A stretch of 64,000 bases of DNA from Myxococcota bacterium (GCA_022710975.1 JAKLGA010000008.1:124001-188000), one strand, 5' to 3'; shown: positions 33,106 to 42,444, numbered from the stretch's first letter. The notes: generated by a model from the sequence alone, not told the origin. Numbers and translations: made by a program.

Positions 33106-34977
33106 TCAGGCGGGGCCGTGCAGCCGGGCGGCCACGTCGGCCAGCTCTGCGGCCGCCAGGGTCTCGCGGGTCGGCCGGCCCTGCGCGTCCAGGCCGCGCA
33201 GCTCGTAGTACTCGCGCAACAGCTTCTGGGTGTCAGGCACCGAGCCGACCGCGCCGCCCTCGGCCGTGGGGGTGAGCACCTTGGCGGGCAGGCGATCGTC
33301 GGCGGCCGTGGCGCCCATCAGGTTGATCAGCGCGCGGCGGAGCAGCCAGATGCGGGCGCCGGCCTGCAGGTAGTCCTGGACGCTGAAGCCCCAGCCGGTG
33401 ACCGCGTTGAGCGCCTCCACCGGATCGCCAGCCTTGAATGTCCAGTTGTCGAACACGCACATGCACAGGGCCGCCAGGGGGGCCCCGTAGTCCTCGGCCA
33501 GCTTGACCGCGGCCGCCTTGCCCTCGTCCACCTGCCCCTGGTAGTCAGGCGCGAAGCCGAGCTCCGGCCAGCTCGCCATGCCTTGCTCCACCGGGTGCAT
33601 CAGGTGGGCGTTGTGGCAAGCCCCGCGGCTGGACATCATGTACGCCAGCCCCATGCCGTGGGAGCCGCGCGGATCGTGCATGGGCAGCTCCAGGCCCTTC
33701 ACCTCGGCGGTGAGCGCCTCGGCGCCGCGGCCGATGCGCCGGGCCGCCTCCCGGCTGCCCTCGGCCAGGAGGTCGCCCACGCCCTCGCGCAGGCCGATCT
33801 TGTGCACCAGCGCCAGGATGGCCTCGGCGTTGCCCCAGCCGAGCTCCAGGCCGTCCACCTCGTCCCGCGACAGGATGCCCTGTTCGACACAGTCGATGGC
33901 GAAGGCCACCGTGCAGCCGCCGGTGATGGTGTCGAAACCGTAGCGGTTGCACATCTCGTTGATCTTCAGCAGCGAGGCGGCGTCCGAGTTCATGCACAGC
34001 GCGCCGAACGAGGCGCAGGTCTCGTACTCCGGTCCCGGCCCGGTCTCGACCTGGTACGGGCCGGGCTCGTCGTTCTTCATCACCCGCCGGCAGGCGATCG
34101 GGCAGTGCAGGCAGGCGTCCGGCTTGACCAGGAAGCGCTCGGTCATGGTCGGCCCGCCGATGGCGGCCGAGACCTCCAGCGCCTCCCCCAGGCGGTAGTT
34201 CTTCAGCGGTACGTCCCCGATGATCATGCTCAGATCCATGGTCGAGTCGGTGCCCATCTGCTTCAGGCTCTCGGCCGGGACCGACTCCTTGATCTGCGCG
34301 AACAGGCGCAGGCGCAGCGCCTTGAGAGCCGCGGGGTCATGGGCCTCGAAGGGTTGGCTGCCGCGCACCACCATGGCCTTCAGGCGCTTGGCGCCCATGA
34401 CCGCGCCCATGCCGGTGCGGCCGGCGAAGTCGTGCTTGTCGTGGCACACGGCGGCGTAGCGCACCAGCCGCTCGCCGGCCTGCCCGATGCACAGGACCTT
34501 GGGCTCCCGCCCCGGGCCCAGGCTCGGCTTCAAGGCGTCCACGGTCTGGTAGGTGTCCAGGCCCCACAGCGCCCCGGCCGGACGCAGCTCCACCCTGCCG
34601 TCGTCCAGGCAGAGCACCACCGGCTCGGCCGCGCGGCCGCGGACGATCACCCCGTCCAGGCCGGCCGCGCGCATCTCCACGGCCAGGTTGCCGCCGCAGG
34701 AGCTCTCGCCCCACAGGCCGGTCAACGGCGAGCGGGCGCAGATGGAGAAGCGCGAGGAGCCGGGCACGCCCGAGCCGGCCAGCGGGCCGAGCATCACCAG
34801 CAGCGGGTTGTCCGGGCCCAGGGGGTCGACCCGGGGATCGGCCTCCTCGAAGAACAGGCGCGCGGCCATGCCCGCCCCGCCCAGGAAGCGCCGCCACAGC
34901 TCCTCGGGGATGCTCCGCCGCCGCGATGCGCCCGTGCCCAGATCGACTTCCAGGACTTGCCCCTTGAGGCCCTTCAT
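33106..34977 (-). CDS. aor: Tungsten-containing aldehyde:ferredoxin oxidoreductase
   Basis: A 623-residue enzyme oxidising aldehydes to carboxylic acids with ferredoxin as acceptor, using tungstopterin and one 4Fe-4S cluster. The cluster ligands are present: CLHCPIAC (Cys289, 292, 296) and Cys505/507 in LCMCVFDNW, close to the positions in Pyrococcus AOR (288, 291, 295, 494). The N-terminal domain starts MKGLKGQVLEVDLGTG as usual, and the length is normal. ATG 34977 has GGAGGAG upstream. No tungstate transporter, pterin gene or ferredoxin is nearby. It is monocistronic. Confidence 0.93.
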   Translation of the reverse strand: MKGLKGQVLEVDLGTGASRRRSIPEELWRRFLGGAGMAARLFFEEADPRVDPLGPDNPLLVMLGPLAGSGVPGSSRFSICARSPLTGLWGESSCGGNLAVEMRAAGLDGVIVRGRAAEPVVLCLDDGRVELRPAGALWGLDTYQTVDALKPSLGPGREPKVLCIGQAGERLVRYAAVCHDKHDFAGRTGMGAVMGAKRLKAMVVRGSQPFEAHDPAALKALRLRLFAQIKESVPAESLKQMGTDSTMDLSMIIGDVPLKNYRLGEALEVSAAIGGPTMTERFLVKPDACLHCPIACRRVMKNDEPGPYQVETGPGPEYETCASFGALCMNSDAASLLKINEMCNRYGFDTITGGCTVAFAIDCVEQGILSRDEVDGLELGWGNAEAILALVHKIGLREGVGDLLAEGSREAARRIGRGAEALTAEVKGLELPMHDPRGSHGMGLAYMMSSRGACHNAHLMHPVEQGMASWPELGFAPDYQGQVDEGKAAAVKLAEDYGAPLAALCMCVFDNWTFKAGDPVEALNAVTGWGFSVQDYLQAGARIWLLRRALINLMGATAADDRLPAKVLTPTAEGGAVGSVPDTQKLLREYYELRGLDAQGRPTRETLAAAELADVAARLHGPA

Positions 34978-35011
34978 GCCGGTCTCCTCCCAGCTCCGCG
35001 GTCGATGGGTC

Positions 35012-35041
35012 ATCGTAGCCGCAGGCCCGGGTGACGCGCAA
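35012..35041 (-). promoter_or_regulatory. Promoter of the AOR gene
   Basis: On the minus strand TTGCGC (35036-35041), an 18-base spacer and TACGAT (35012-35017). Leader of about 28 bases. Confidence 0.5.
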
Positions 35042-35064
35042 GCGGCCGACCCAGGGCCCTGTTT

Positions 35065-35095
35065 TTGGCCAAGGACGCGCCCGCGGTGCTAAGAT
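35065..35095 (+). promoter_or_regulatory. Possible extended -10 promoter of the hybrid kinase gene
   Basis: TG (35087-35088) and TAAGAT (35090-35095) form an extended -10; TTGGCC (35065-35070) is a possible -35 with a long 19-base spacer. Confidence 0.4.
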
Positions 35096-35123
35096 GGCCG
35101 GCGGCGTTTACCAGGGAGAACGC

Positions 35124-37085
35124 ATGGCCCCCAGCGAGCATCCAGAGCTGCAGGCGCTCGTCGCGCTGGCCCGCCGCCTGGCCGGCTCGACCACCACCGT
35201 GGAGGCCGGCGGCGAGCTCCAGGCGCGCGCCCAGGCCATCGAGGCGCGCTGGCGGGAGCTCGAGGCCCAGGCGACCGACAACCTGGAGCAGCTCGCCCAG
35301 GCCGGCCGGCTGGCCGAGCTGGGCACCCTGTCGGCGGCGGTGTTCCACGAGATGAACCAGCCGCTGGTGGGCATCAAGGGGTTCGCCGAGCTGCTGGCCG
35401 AGCAGCTCGGCAAGGCCGAGCCGGAGCGCCTGCAGACTTGGGCCCAGGAGATCCGCAAGCAGGCGCAGCGCATCCACGAGCTGCAGCTCCAGGTGATCGG
35501 CCTGCTGCGCAAGGAGCCGCCGCGCCGGACGGCCACCCCGCTGGCCGCGGCCCTGGACGAGGCCCTGGCGCTCTTCCGCAACCGCCTGGACAAGCAGGGC
35601 GTCCAGCTCACCACGGCCCTGTCGGCCGACCTGCCCGCCGCCCTGGTCTCGCGCCAGCACCTGGTGCAGATCCTGGTCAACCTGGTGGCCAACGCCATGG
35701 ACGCCCTGGCGGAGGCCCCCACCAAGGCCATCCGCGTGGCGGGGGTGCACGACGCGGAGCGCGGACGGCTGACCCTGGTGTTCACCGACAGCGGCCCGGG
35801 CGTCCCGCCGGAGGTCCGCGAGCGGCTGTTCACCCCGTTCTTCACCACCAAGGGCGAGCGCGGCACCGGCCTGGGCCTGTTCATCTCCCGCCGGCTGGCC
35901 GAGGCCAACGGCGGCGCCCTGCGCCTGGGCGATCCGCTGGCCCTGGGTTGGCGCGTGGCGCCCGGCACCGTGTTCGAGCTCGAGCTCGAGGCGCAGCCGG
36001 TGCTCTCGGGGGAGGACCTGGAGCAGGTCGAGGACGAGCCCACGTCCAGGGCGGCTCCGCCCGGCCCGAGCCCGGCCGAGCCGGTCCGCATGGTCGAGGT
36101 CTTCAATCGCACGCTGCGCGAGCTCTTCGCGCAGGTCACCGTCAGCCAGCGTATGCTGCTGGTGGACGAGGACGGCGGCGAACCCGGGGGACTGCTGGAC
36201 ATCGTCTCGCACCACGGCATCCTGGCCGACGTGGCGCCCTCGGGCGAGGAGGCCCTCGAGCGCCTGGGCGCCAAGGACTACGCCCTGCTGGTCACCGCGC
36301 CGGCGCTGCCGGGCATGAGCGGCCTGGAGCTCGTCACCCAGACGCAGCAGGGCTGGCCGGCGCTGCAGCGCCTGGTCCACGGGGACGGGCAGCACCTGGC
36401 GCAGCTGCTGCCCGCCCTGGAGACCGGCCTGATCGACTTCCTGAGCAGGCCGATCCCGAACCCGATCTACGCCAGCCTGCGGGTGCAGTGGGCGCTGGCC
36501 CGCTACGGGGAGGAGATCCGCGCCCAGACCGTCGCCCGGCAGCTCGGCCACTCCTGCCAGCGCCTGGCGGAGGAGCGCGGTCGGGACGAGGCGCGCTCGT
36601 GCGTGGAGCCTGTCCAGGCCGCCCTACGCGCCTTCCGGGAGCGCACGGACACCTACCCCACCCTGCTGCTCGGACCGCCCCAGCTCGCCAAGACGGCCGA
36701 GCAGCAGGTGCGGCCCGTGCGGCTCGTGCGCACGGCCGAGCAGGCCCTCGAGCAGCTCCAGGCCGGGGAGGTGCAGATGCTGGTGGTGGTGGACGGCGAG
36801 GGCGGCGTGGATGGGCTGGAGCTGGCCCAGCGGGCCCGGGCCATCGATCGGCGCCTGGCCTGCCTGCTCGTCCTGGGCGAGCCCCGGCTCGAGAGCCTGG
36901 CGCAGATCCTGGGCAGCGGCAGCGCGGACGTGCTGCTCCGGCCCATGGAGGGTCGTGAGCTGTTCCTGCCGCGCTTCAAGCGCCTGGTCGCGCGCCACAC
37001 GCTGATGCGCCGCTACCGCGATCTGCTGGACGCGCTCAAGTCGATGAACTTCCACCTGCTGCTCGGCCGCGACGCCCCGGGCTGA
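35124..37085 (+). CDS. Hybrid histidine kinase with two receiver-like domains
   Basis: A 653-residue soluble protein. After a short coiled segment, the dimerisation/phosphoacceptor region has the His in FHEMNQPL (His75). The ATPase domain (about 150-295) has the N box (VANAMDAL), DSGPGV, FTPFFTTK and GTGLGLFIS, so it should autophosphorylate. Two receiver-like domains follow. The first (about 345-460) reads LLVTAPALPGMSG where the phosphoacceptor Asp belongs, so it is a pseudo-receiver. The second (about 510-625) retains an Asp in VVVDGEGG but is otherwise divergent. There is no membrane segment. GGGAG precedes ATG 35124; it is close to, and probably co-transcribed with, the aldolase gene (22-base gap). 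Confidence 0.85.
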   Translation: MAPSEHPELQALVALARRLAGSTTTVEAGGELQARAQAIEARWRELEAQATDNLEQLAQAGRLAELGTLSAAVFHEMNQPLVGIKGFAELLAEQLGKAEPERLQTWAQEIRKQAQRIHELQLQVIGLLRKEPPRRTATPLAAALDEALALFRNRLDKQGVQLTTALSADLPAALVSRQHLVQILVNLVANAMDALAEAPTKAIRVAGVHDAERGRLTLVFTDSGPGVPPEVRERLFTPFFTTKGERGTGLGLFISRRLAEANGGALRLGDPLALGWRVAPGTVFELELEAQPVLSGEDLEQVEDEPTSRAAPPGPSPAEPVRMVEVFNRTLRELFAQVTVSQRMLLVDEDGGEPGGLLDIVSHHGILADVAPSGEEALERLGAKDYALLVTAPALPGMSGLELVTQTQQGWPALQRLVHGDGQHLAQLLPALETGLIDFLSRPIPNPIYASLRVQWALARYGEEIRAQTVARQLGHSCQRLAEERGRDEARSCVEPVQAALRAFRERTDTYPTLLLGPPQLAKTAEQQVRPVRLVRTAEQALEQLQAGEVQMLVVVDGEGGVDGLELAQRARAIDRRLACLLVLGEPRLESLAQILGSGSADVLLRPMEGRELFLPRFKRLVARHTLMRRYRDLLDALKSMNFHLLLGRDAPG

Positions 37086-37107
37086 CAGCTCGACGGAGGC
37101 CCGGCCC

Positions 37108-38148
37108 ATGGATCTGACGCGCGCTGCGCTCGACTTCCGCTCGGACACGGTGACCCGCCCGACGCCCGGCATGCGCCAGGCCATGGCCGAGGCCGAGGTC
37201 GGCGACGACGTGTTCGGCGAGGACCCCAGCGTGCGCCGGCTGGAGGAGCGCGTGGCGGCCCTGTTCGGGCGTGAGGGCGCGCTGCTGGTCCCCAGCGGCA
37301 CGATGGCCAACCTGCTGGGGATCGGCCTGCACTGCGGGCGGGGTGACGAGCTCGTGCTGGAGCGCCGCACCCACTCCTACTCGCACGAGGTGGGTGGCGC
37401 GGCGGCGCTGCTCGGATTGAGCTTCCACCCCCTGGACAGCCCGGACGGGCTGCTCAGCGTGCCCATGGTCTCCCGGGCCATCCGCCCGCTGGACGTGCAC
37501 GAGCCCCGCACCCGCCTGCTGGTGCTGGAGAACACGGCCAACCTGTGCGGCGGCCGGGTGCTGCCGCTCCCGCGCTTGCGGGAGCTGCGCGCGTTCACCC
37601 GGGAGCGCGGGCTCAAGCTGCACCTGGACGGCGCGCGCATCTGGAACGCCTCCATCGCCTCGGGCGTGCCGCTGTCCGCCTGGGCGGCCGAGGTGGACAG
37701 CCTGTGCTGCTGCCTGTCCAAGGGGCTGGGTTGCCCGGTGGGCTCGCTGCTCGTCGGCGACCGCGCCGATCTCGAGCGCGCCCGCGTGCTGCGCAAGATG
37801 CTCGGCGGTGGGCTGCGCCAGGCGGGGGTCCTGGCCGCCTGCGGGCTGTGGGCCCTGGACCACCACGTGGAGCGCCTGGCCGAGGACCACGCCACCGCCC
37901 GGGCCCTGGGCGAGGGGCTGGCGCGGGTGCTGGACGACCGCTTCCGGGTGCAGCCGCCGGAGACCAACATCCTGCTGGTGCACGCCGACACGCCAGAGAC
38001 CACGCGCCGGGCCGTCGAGCTCTGGAACCGGCTGGGCGTGCTGTGCTTCTCGCTCGGGGAGACCTCCATCCGCCTGGTGACCCACCTGGATCTCCCGCCG
38101 GGCGCCGCCGGAGAGGCCGTGCGGCGCATCGCCGCGCGCCCCGCCTGA
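37108..38148 (+). CDS. ltaE: L-threonine aldolase (low specificity)
   Basis: A 346-residue PLP enzyme of the beta-eliminating lyase group that cleaves threonine or allo-threonine to glycine and acetaldehyde. The N-terminal FRSDTVTRPTPGMRQAM and EVGDDVFGEDPSV blocks are typical, HLDGARIWNA follows, and the PLP Lys is Lys205 in CLSKGLGCPVGS. Length matches the family. Acetaldehyde produced here could in principle feed the neighbouring aldehyde oxidoreductase, but that gene is on the other strand and the link is speculative. A related call is a phenylserine aldolase. Confidence 0.92.
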   Translation: MDLTRAALDFRSDTVTRPTPGMRQAMAEAEVGDDVFGEDPSVRRLEERVAALFGREGALLVPSGTMANLLGIGLHCGRGDELVLERRTHSYSHEVGGAAALLGLSFHPLDSPDGLLSVPMVSRAIRPLDVHEPRTRLLVLENTANLCGGRVLPLPRLRELRAFTRERGLKLHLDGARIWNASIASGVPLSAWAAEVDSLCCCLSKGLGCPVGSLLVGDRADLERARVLRKMLGGGLRQAGVLAACGLWALDHHVERLAEDHATARALGEGLARVLDDRFRVQPPETNILLVHADTPETTRRAVELWNRLGVLCFSLGETSIRLVTHLDLPPGAAGEAVRRIAARPA

Positions 38149-38275
38149 CGCGAAGCGCGGGTGGCGGACCCGGCAACGCCCTGCGCGCCTGGGCCCTCCG
38201 GCCCGCTGCACACGCCAGCGAGGAACCCCTTGGGGACCCACGGGTTTCGGGCCGACCGGCCGCCGCGAACGGGTC

Positions 38276-38290
38276 TGGTACGCACCTTGC
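38276..38290 (+). promoter_or_regulatory. Sigma-54-like promoter of the DUF2339/DUF3999 operon
   Basis: TGGTAC (38276-38281), five bases, TTGC (38287-38290). GG (38277-38278) and GC (38289-38290) are exactly 10 bases apart. One change from TGGCAC. The start of transcription would be near 38302, 27 bases ahead of the ATG. Upstream are two adjacent small palindromes, CCCCTTGGGG (38226-38235) and ACCCACGGGT (38236-38245), possibly an activator site. Otherwise the 38149-38328 gap shows nothing. Confidence 0.55.
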
Positions 38291-38328
38291 GAACGCGGTA
38301 GAAGGGATCTCACCGAGGGAGGGCCCCC

Positions 38329-41157
38329 ATGGACGGACTCATCGCGCTGCTGGTCTTGCTCTTGGTGGCCCTGGGCGCCGCGTTGGTCGTGCTGCCCATC
38401 GTGTCCACCGTGCTGGCGGTGCGGGCCAGGCGGGCAGCCCGGGACGCGCTGGCGTCGCTGGACCAGGTCGAGCATCGCCTGCGGGTGCTCGAGAAGGCCC
38501 AGCGGGGTGTGACCCTCCAGGCCCCGAAGGAGGAGGCGCGTCTCGCGCTCGCCGTCGAACAGCCCCCTGCCAGCCCTCCCTCGCCCGCGGTGGCGCCCGC
38601 CGCGCCCCAGGCGCCGGCGTCGCCGCCTTCCGCGGCCGCCCCGCCGGCGCCCGCACCCGCGGCCTCCCCTCCTCCGGCCTCCACCCTCGAGGCTCCTCCT
38701 CCTGCCCCGCGCCCTCCGGCTCCCCCGCCCCGGGGCGCGGCCAGGGCGCCCAGCACGCTGGAGGAGAAGATCGGCCTGGTGTGGCTGACCCGGCTCGGGG
38801 CCATCCTGGGCATCGCCGCAGCCGGCTGGTTCTTCAAGTACATGGTGGACAACGACTGGATCGGGCCCTGGGGCCGCGTGGCCCTGGGCGCGCTGGCCGG
38901 CGGCGGCCTGCTGGTGTGGAGCGAGCTCCTCGGCCGCAAGGGTCGCACCCATCCGGTGTTCGTCCAGGGGTTGATGGGCCTGGGCCTGGCGCTGCTGCTC
39001 GTCAGCGCCTACGCCTCCTTCGCCTTCTACCACCTGGTCCCGCTCGGGGTGGCCTTCGGGAGCGTGGTGGTGCTGAGCGCGCTCGGCGGCGCCCTGGCCT
39101 GGCGCCACCGCGCCGAGGCCATCCTGGGGCTGGCGCTGCTGGCGGCCCTGGCCAACCCGGTCATGCTGTCCACGGGTGTGGACCGGCCGCTGGCGCTGTT
39201 CTCCTACCTGCTGCTGGTCACCGGCGGGGCCCTGTTCGTGTGCGTGCGGCTCCAGTTCCGGCTGGCGCTCGCGGGCGCGGTGCTCGGGGTGATCGGCCTG
39301 TTCATCGGCTGGTACGCGACCTTCTTCGACCCCAGCCCCGCCTACGCCGGCGACGGCATCGACCTGCCCGCGGCCGAGCGCCAGGGCGCCTACTTCGGGC
39401 TCCTCGCCCGCGCGGCCCCGCTGGCCGCGTCCGCGCTATTCCCGCTCCTGTGGCTGCTGACCGCCTGGCGCCTGCGGGTCCGCGGCCAGCGCAAGCTGGG
39501 CCTGGCGCTGGCGCTCACCGCGCTCACCGCGGCGCACGCGGCGACCACCGCACTGCTCTACGACCACGCCGTGCTGCTGGCGGCGGTGATGTGCGCGCTC
39601 GCCCTCGGCTCGGCCGCGTTCCTCCTCTGGCAGAGGGCCACGGCCTGGCTCGGCGTGCCCATGGCGTTCTCCTTCCTGGTGCTGATGGGGCTGACCGACC
39701 AGGCCGAGGCCGGCCGCCTGCTGCCGCTGCTGTCGCTGGCGGGCACCTTGACCACGCTGTACGCGGGCGCGGTGGTGTGGACGGCCCGCCGCGAGGGCTG
39801 GCTGGCCAGCGGCAAGGCGCTGTGGCTGCTGGCCGGGGCCGGGCTGGGCCTGGCGCTGGTCGGCGGGCTGTACCTCGTCGAGCGCCACCCGGTGAGCTAC
39901 GCCTGGCTGGTAACGGGCCTGTCGGGCCTGCTGCTCGCCCTGGCCGTGTTCGCCCGCTCGGCCATCCTGCTGGGCTGCCTGCTGCCGGCCGCCCTGCTCG
40001 GCCTGGCGAGCGCGGCCGATCCGAGCGTGGTCGAGCCCGGGCTGATCGCGGCGGCCAGCGTGTGGTGCCTGCTGTACGTCGGGGCGATCGGCCTGGACCT
40101 GTTCGTCTTCGGCTCGCCCTGGACCCGCGCCCGGCAGGCGCTGCTCACCAGCGCCGGGGTGGGCTTCCTGGCCTTCGTCCTGCTGGCCACCCCCGAGACG
40201 GCCACGGCGCTCCGGGCCGGCCTGGCGCTGGGCACGGGGGTGCTGTACCTGCTGGTCGGGCTGCGCACGCGGGCCGAGGGCCTGGCCGTGGGCGAGGCCG
40301 CGCTGCTGCCGCTCGGCCTGGCGGTGGCCGCCTTCAGCCTGGCGTTGTCGATCCTGCTGGCCGGCCCCAGCCTGACCATCGCCTGGGCCGTGGAGGGCGC
40401 GCTGCTCGCCTGGCTGGCCGCGCGCGAGGCGCCTGCCCAGCCCGATCAGCCGCCCGGCCACCCGGCCTGGCTGATGGCCGCGTTGGCCGTGCTCACCCTG
40501 GCCGGCCTGCACCTGCTCAGCGTGGACCTGCCCTGGCTCGACGAGCAGTACTGGGTCTTCTGGAGCTCGGGGGGGCGCCAGGGGCTGCTGCTGGCCAGCC
40601 CGTTCGGCCACCCCCTGGCCTGGGCGCTGCTCGGGCTGGCCGTCGCCATGGGGGTCTCGGCCCGGGCGCTCGGCCGGGCGCGCGCGCGCGTCGCCTTCCG
40701 CCTGTCGGCCCTGGCCTGCGTGGTGCTCGCGCACCTCAGCCTGCTCGCGCTCGCCATCCACGAGACCCGCCTGGCGCTCTCCCCGGCCCCGGGCGCGCTG
40801 GCCGGCCTGCCGGCCGAGGAGCTGCACGCCGCCATCGGCCGCTGGCAGACCGTGGTGGAGGCGGCCTCCACGCGCCTGGACATGTCCACCACCCTGGTCC
40901 TCGGGCTGTACGCGCTCACCCTGCTGGGGCTGGGCTTCGGACTGCGCGACCGGCTGCACCGGCTGCTCGGCCTGGGCCTGTTCGGGGTGACGCTGCTGAA
41001 GCTCGGGCTGTACGACATCTGGTCGCTGGGCACGCTGTACCAGATCGCGGTCGGCGGCGGCCTGGCCGCCCTGCTGCTGACCGGCGCCTTCCTGTACGGC
41101 CGCTTCGCCGGCCGCATCCGCGAGCTGCTCACCGACGACGGAGGCGGAAAGCCATGA
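38329..41157 (+). CDS. DUF2339 polytopic membrane protein
   Basis: A 942-residue protein. An N-terminal helix (about 1-28) leads to a short coiled segment (about 30-62) and a Pro/Ala linker (80-143). The rest is almost entirely hydrophobic, more than 20 helices. The segment after the linker (EEKIGLVWLTRLGAILGIAAAGWFFKYMVDN, given in part) is the DUF2339 signature. The function of the family is not established; a role in envelope homeostasis has been suggested from context in other bacteria. Its stop overlaps the start of the DUF3999 gene (ATGA). Control by a sigma-54 promoter is suggested by the upstream sequence. Confidence 0.88.
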   Translation: MDGLIALLVLLLVALGAALVVLPIVSTVLAVRARRAARDALASLDQVEHRLRVLEKAQRGVTLQAPKEEARLALAVEQPPASPPSPAVAPAAPQAPASPPSAAAPPAPAPAASPPPASTLEAPPPAPRPPAPPPRGAARAPSTLEEKIGLVWLTRLGAILGIAAAGWFFKYMVDNDWIGPWGRVALGALAGGGLLVWSELLGRKGRTHPVFVQGLMGLGLALLLVSAYASFAFYHLVPLGVAFGSVVVLSALGGALAWRHRAEAILGLALLAALANPVMLSTGVDRPLALFSYLLLVTGGALFVCVRLQFRLALAGAVLGVIGLFIGWYATFFDPSPAYAGDGIDLPAAERQGAYFGLLARAAPLAASALFPLLWLLTAWRLRVRGQRKLGLALALTALTAAHAATTALLYDHAVLLAAVMCALALGSAAFLLWQRATAWLGVPMAFSFLVLMGLTDQAEAGRLLPLLSLAGTLTTLYAGAVVWTARREGWLASGKALWLLAGAGLGLALVGGLYLVERHPVSYAWLVTGLSGLLLALAVFARSAILLGCLLPAALLGLASAADPSVVEPGLIAAASVWCLLYVGAIGLDLFVFGSPWTRARQALLTSAGVGFLAFVLLATPETATALRAGLALGTGVLYLLVGLRTRAEGLAVGEAALLPLGLAVAAFSLALSILLAGPSLTIAWAVEGALLAWLAAREAPAQPDQPPGHPAWLMAALAVLTLAGLHLLSVDLPWLDEQYWVFWSSGGRQGLLLASPFGHPLAWALLGLAVAMGVSARALGRARARVAFRLSALACVVLAHLSLLALAIHETRLALSPAPGALAGLPAEELHAAIGRWQTVVEAASTRLDMSTTLVLGLYALTLLGLGFGLRDRLHRLLGLGLFGVTLLKLGLYDIWSLGTLYQIAVGGGLAALLLTGAFLYGRFAGRIRELLTDDGGGKP

Positions 41158-42437
41158 TCCACGTGATGGCCTGGCTGCTCGTGTGCGCTGCGGGCCTGGC
41201 CGCGCCCGAGGCGCCCGCCCTCCAGCGGCGGGCGATCCTGGGGGTGGAGGCCGCCGGGGACTGGCGCGTGGAGCTCGATCCGCCCATGTACGGCGCCAGC
41301 GCCACGCGGCCGCGCTTCCAGGACGTGCGGCTGTTCGGGCCCGCTGGCCAGGAGGTGCCTTACGTGCTGCGCGCGGTGGCGCCGGGAGCGCCGCTCCCGG
41401 CCGGGCCGGCCGCGGCCCGCGTGCTCGATCCGGTGCTGCTGCCCGACGGCAGCTCGCGGGCGGTGCTCGACCTGGAGGGCCTGCCCGGGCCGCACGCGGG
41501 GCTCGAGCTGACGCTGTCTGGCCAGGACTACCTGCGCGCGGTGCGGGTGGAGTCCAGCCTGGACGGGCGCGAGTTCGGCCTGCTGGCCGAGGGGGCCTAC
41601 GTGTTCGACGTGGCCACCGGCGGGCCGCGTGCCCAGCGCTCGCGGGTGAGCTTCCCCGCCACGCACGCCCGCTACCTGAGGGTGAGCCTGCTGCCCGGCC
41701 GGGACGGCCAGCCCCTGCAGGTGCTGTCAGCCAGGGTGGAGGCGCCGGACGCCGCGCCGGCGGGCCCGCCCTGGCGCAGCCTGGCGCTGGCGGCCAGCCC
41801 GGCCAGCCTGCCGGTCCTGCCCGGCGAACCGCGGCGCTCGGCCTGGACGCTGGCCGACCGGCCCCCGGGCCTGCCGCTCACGGCGCTCGCCCTGGCGGTC
41901 GAGGACGAGGAGTTCGTGCGCCGGGTGCGGGTCGAGGCCACCACCCGGGGCGAGGCCTGGTTCGAGGTGGGCGGCGGGGTGATCTACCGGGTGCGCCGCG
42001 CGGCCTCCGGGTTCACCGACGAGTCGCTGGAGGTGTGGCTGGAGCCCGGGGAGCGCCCGCGCCTCCGGCTGATCGTGCTGGACGGGGACGACCCGCCGCT
42101 CAGGCTCACGGCCGTGCGCGGCCTGTGGCTGCCCGAGGAGCTCGTGTTCCGCGCCCGCCAGGCCGGGCCGCACGAGCTGCGGCTGGGCGATCCACGCGCC
42201 CAGGCGCCGCGCTACGACCTGGCGGAGCTGCTGGCTCGCGGCAGCGGTGGCGAGCCCCGCCCGTGCAGCCTGGGCCCGCTCGAGCCCCTGCCCGTGGGCC
42301 CCGTCGAGGCCGGCCCGGACACCCGCCCCTGGAGCGAGAAGCACGCGCTGCTGCTCCAGCTCGGCATCGGCGCGCTCGCCCTGGCGCTGCTCGCCTGGAC
42401 GCTCCGGCTCCTCTTCCGCCCCCGCCCGAAGTCCTGA
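41154..42437 (+). CDS. DUF3999-like membrane-anchored periplasmic protein
   Basis: A 427-residue protein with a signal peptide (1-17), a beta-rich periplasmic body and a C-terminal hydrophobic helix (about 400-420) followed by basic residues (RLLFRPRPKS). The layout and the pairing with DUF2339 match DUF3999. Segments such as LSGQDYLRAVRVESSLDG resemble carbohydrate-binding discoidin-like repeats. ATG 41154 overlaps the DUF2339 stop; a GGAGGCGG lies upstream. The two proteins probably work as a unit. Confidence 0.75.
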   Translation: MIHVMAWLLVCAAGLAAPEAPALQRRAILGVEAAGDWRVELDPPMYGASATRPRFQDVRLFGPAGQEVPYVLRAVAPGAPLPAGPAAARVLDPVLLPDGSSRAVLDLEGLPGPHAGLELTLSGQDYLRAVRVESSLDGREFGLLAEGAYVFDVATGGPRAQRSRVSFPATHARYLRVSLLPGRDGQPLQVLSARVEAPDAAPAGPPWRSLALAASPASLPVLPGEPRRSAWTLADRPPGLPLTALALAVEDEEFVRRVRVEATTRGEAWFEVGGGVIYRVRRAASGFTDESLEVWLEPGERPRLRLIVLDGDDPPLRLTAVRGLWLPEELVFRARQAGPHELRLGDPRAQAPRYDLAELLARGSGGEPRPCSLGPLEPLPVGPVEAGPDTRPWSEKHALLLQLGIGALALALLAWTLRLLFRPRPKS

Positions 42438-42444
42438 GCGCGCG

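Noticed and set aside
35065-35080. TTGGCCAAGGACGCGC resembling a sigma-54 promoter
   Set aside because: GG-N10-GC is met by chance but neither GGCAC nor TTGC is present.
37545-42437. Very long open frame covering aldolase and DUF2339 regions
   Set aside because: It is an anti-frame artefact of high GC. Its 3' end is in frame with the real DUF3999 gene, but the earlier part is low-complexity Arg/Pro/Gly/Ala and overlaps clear genes.
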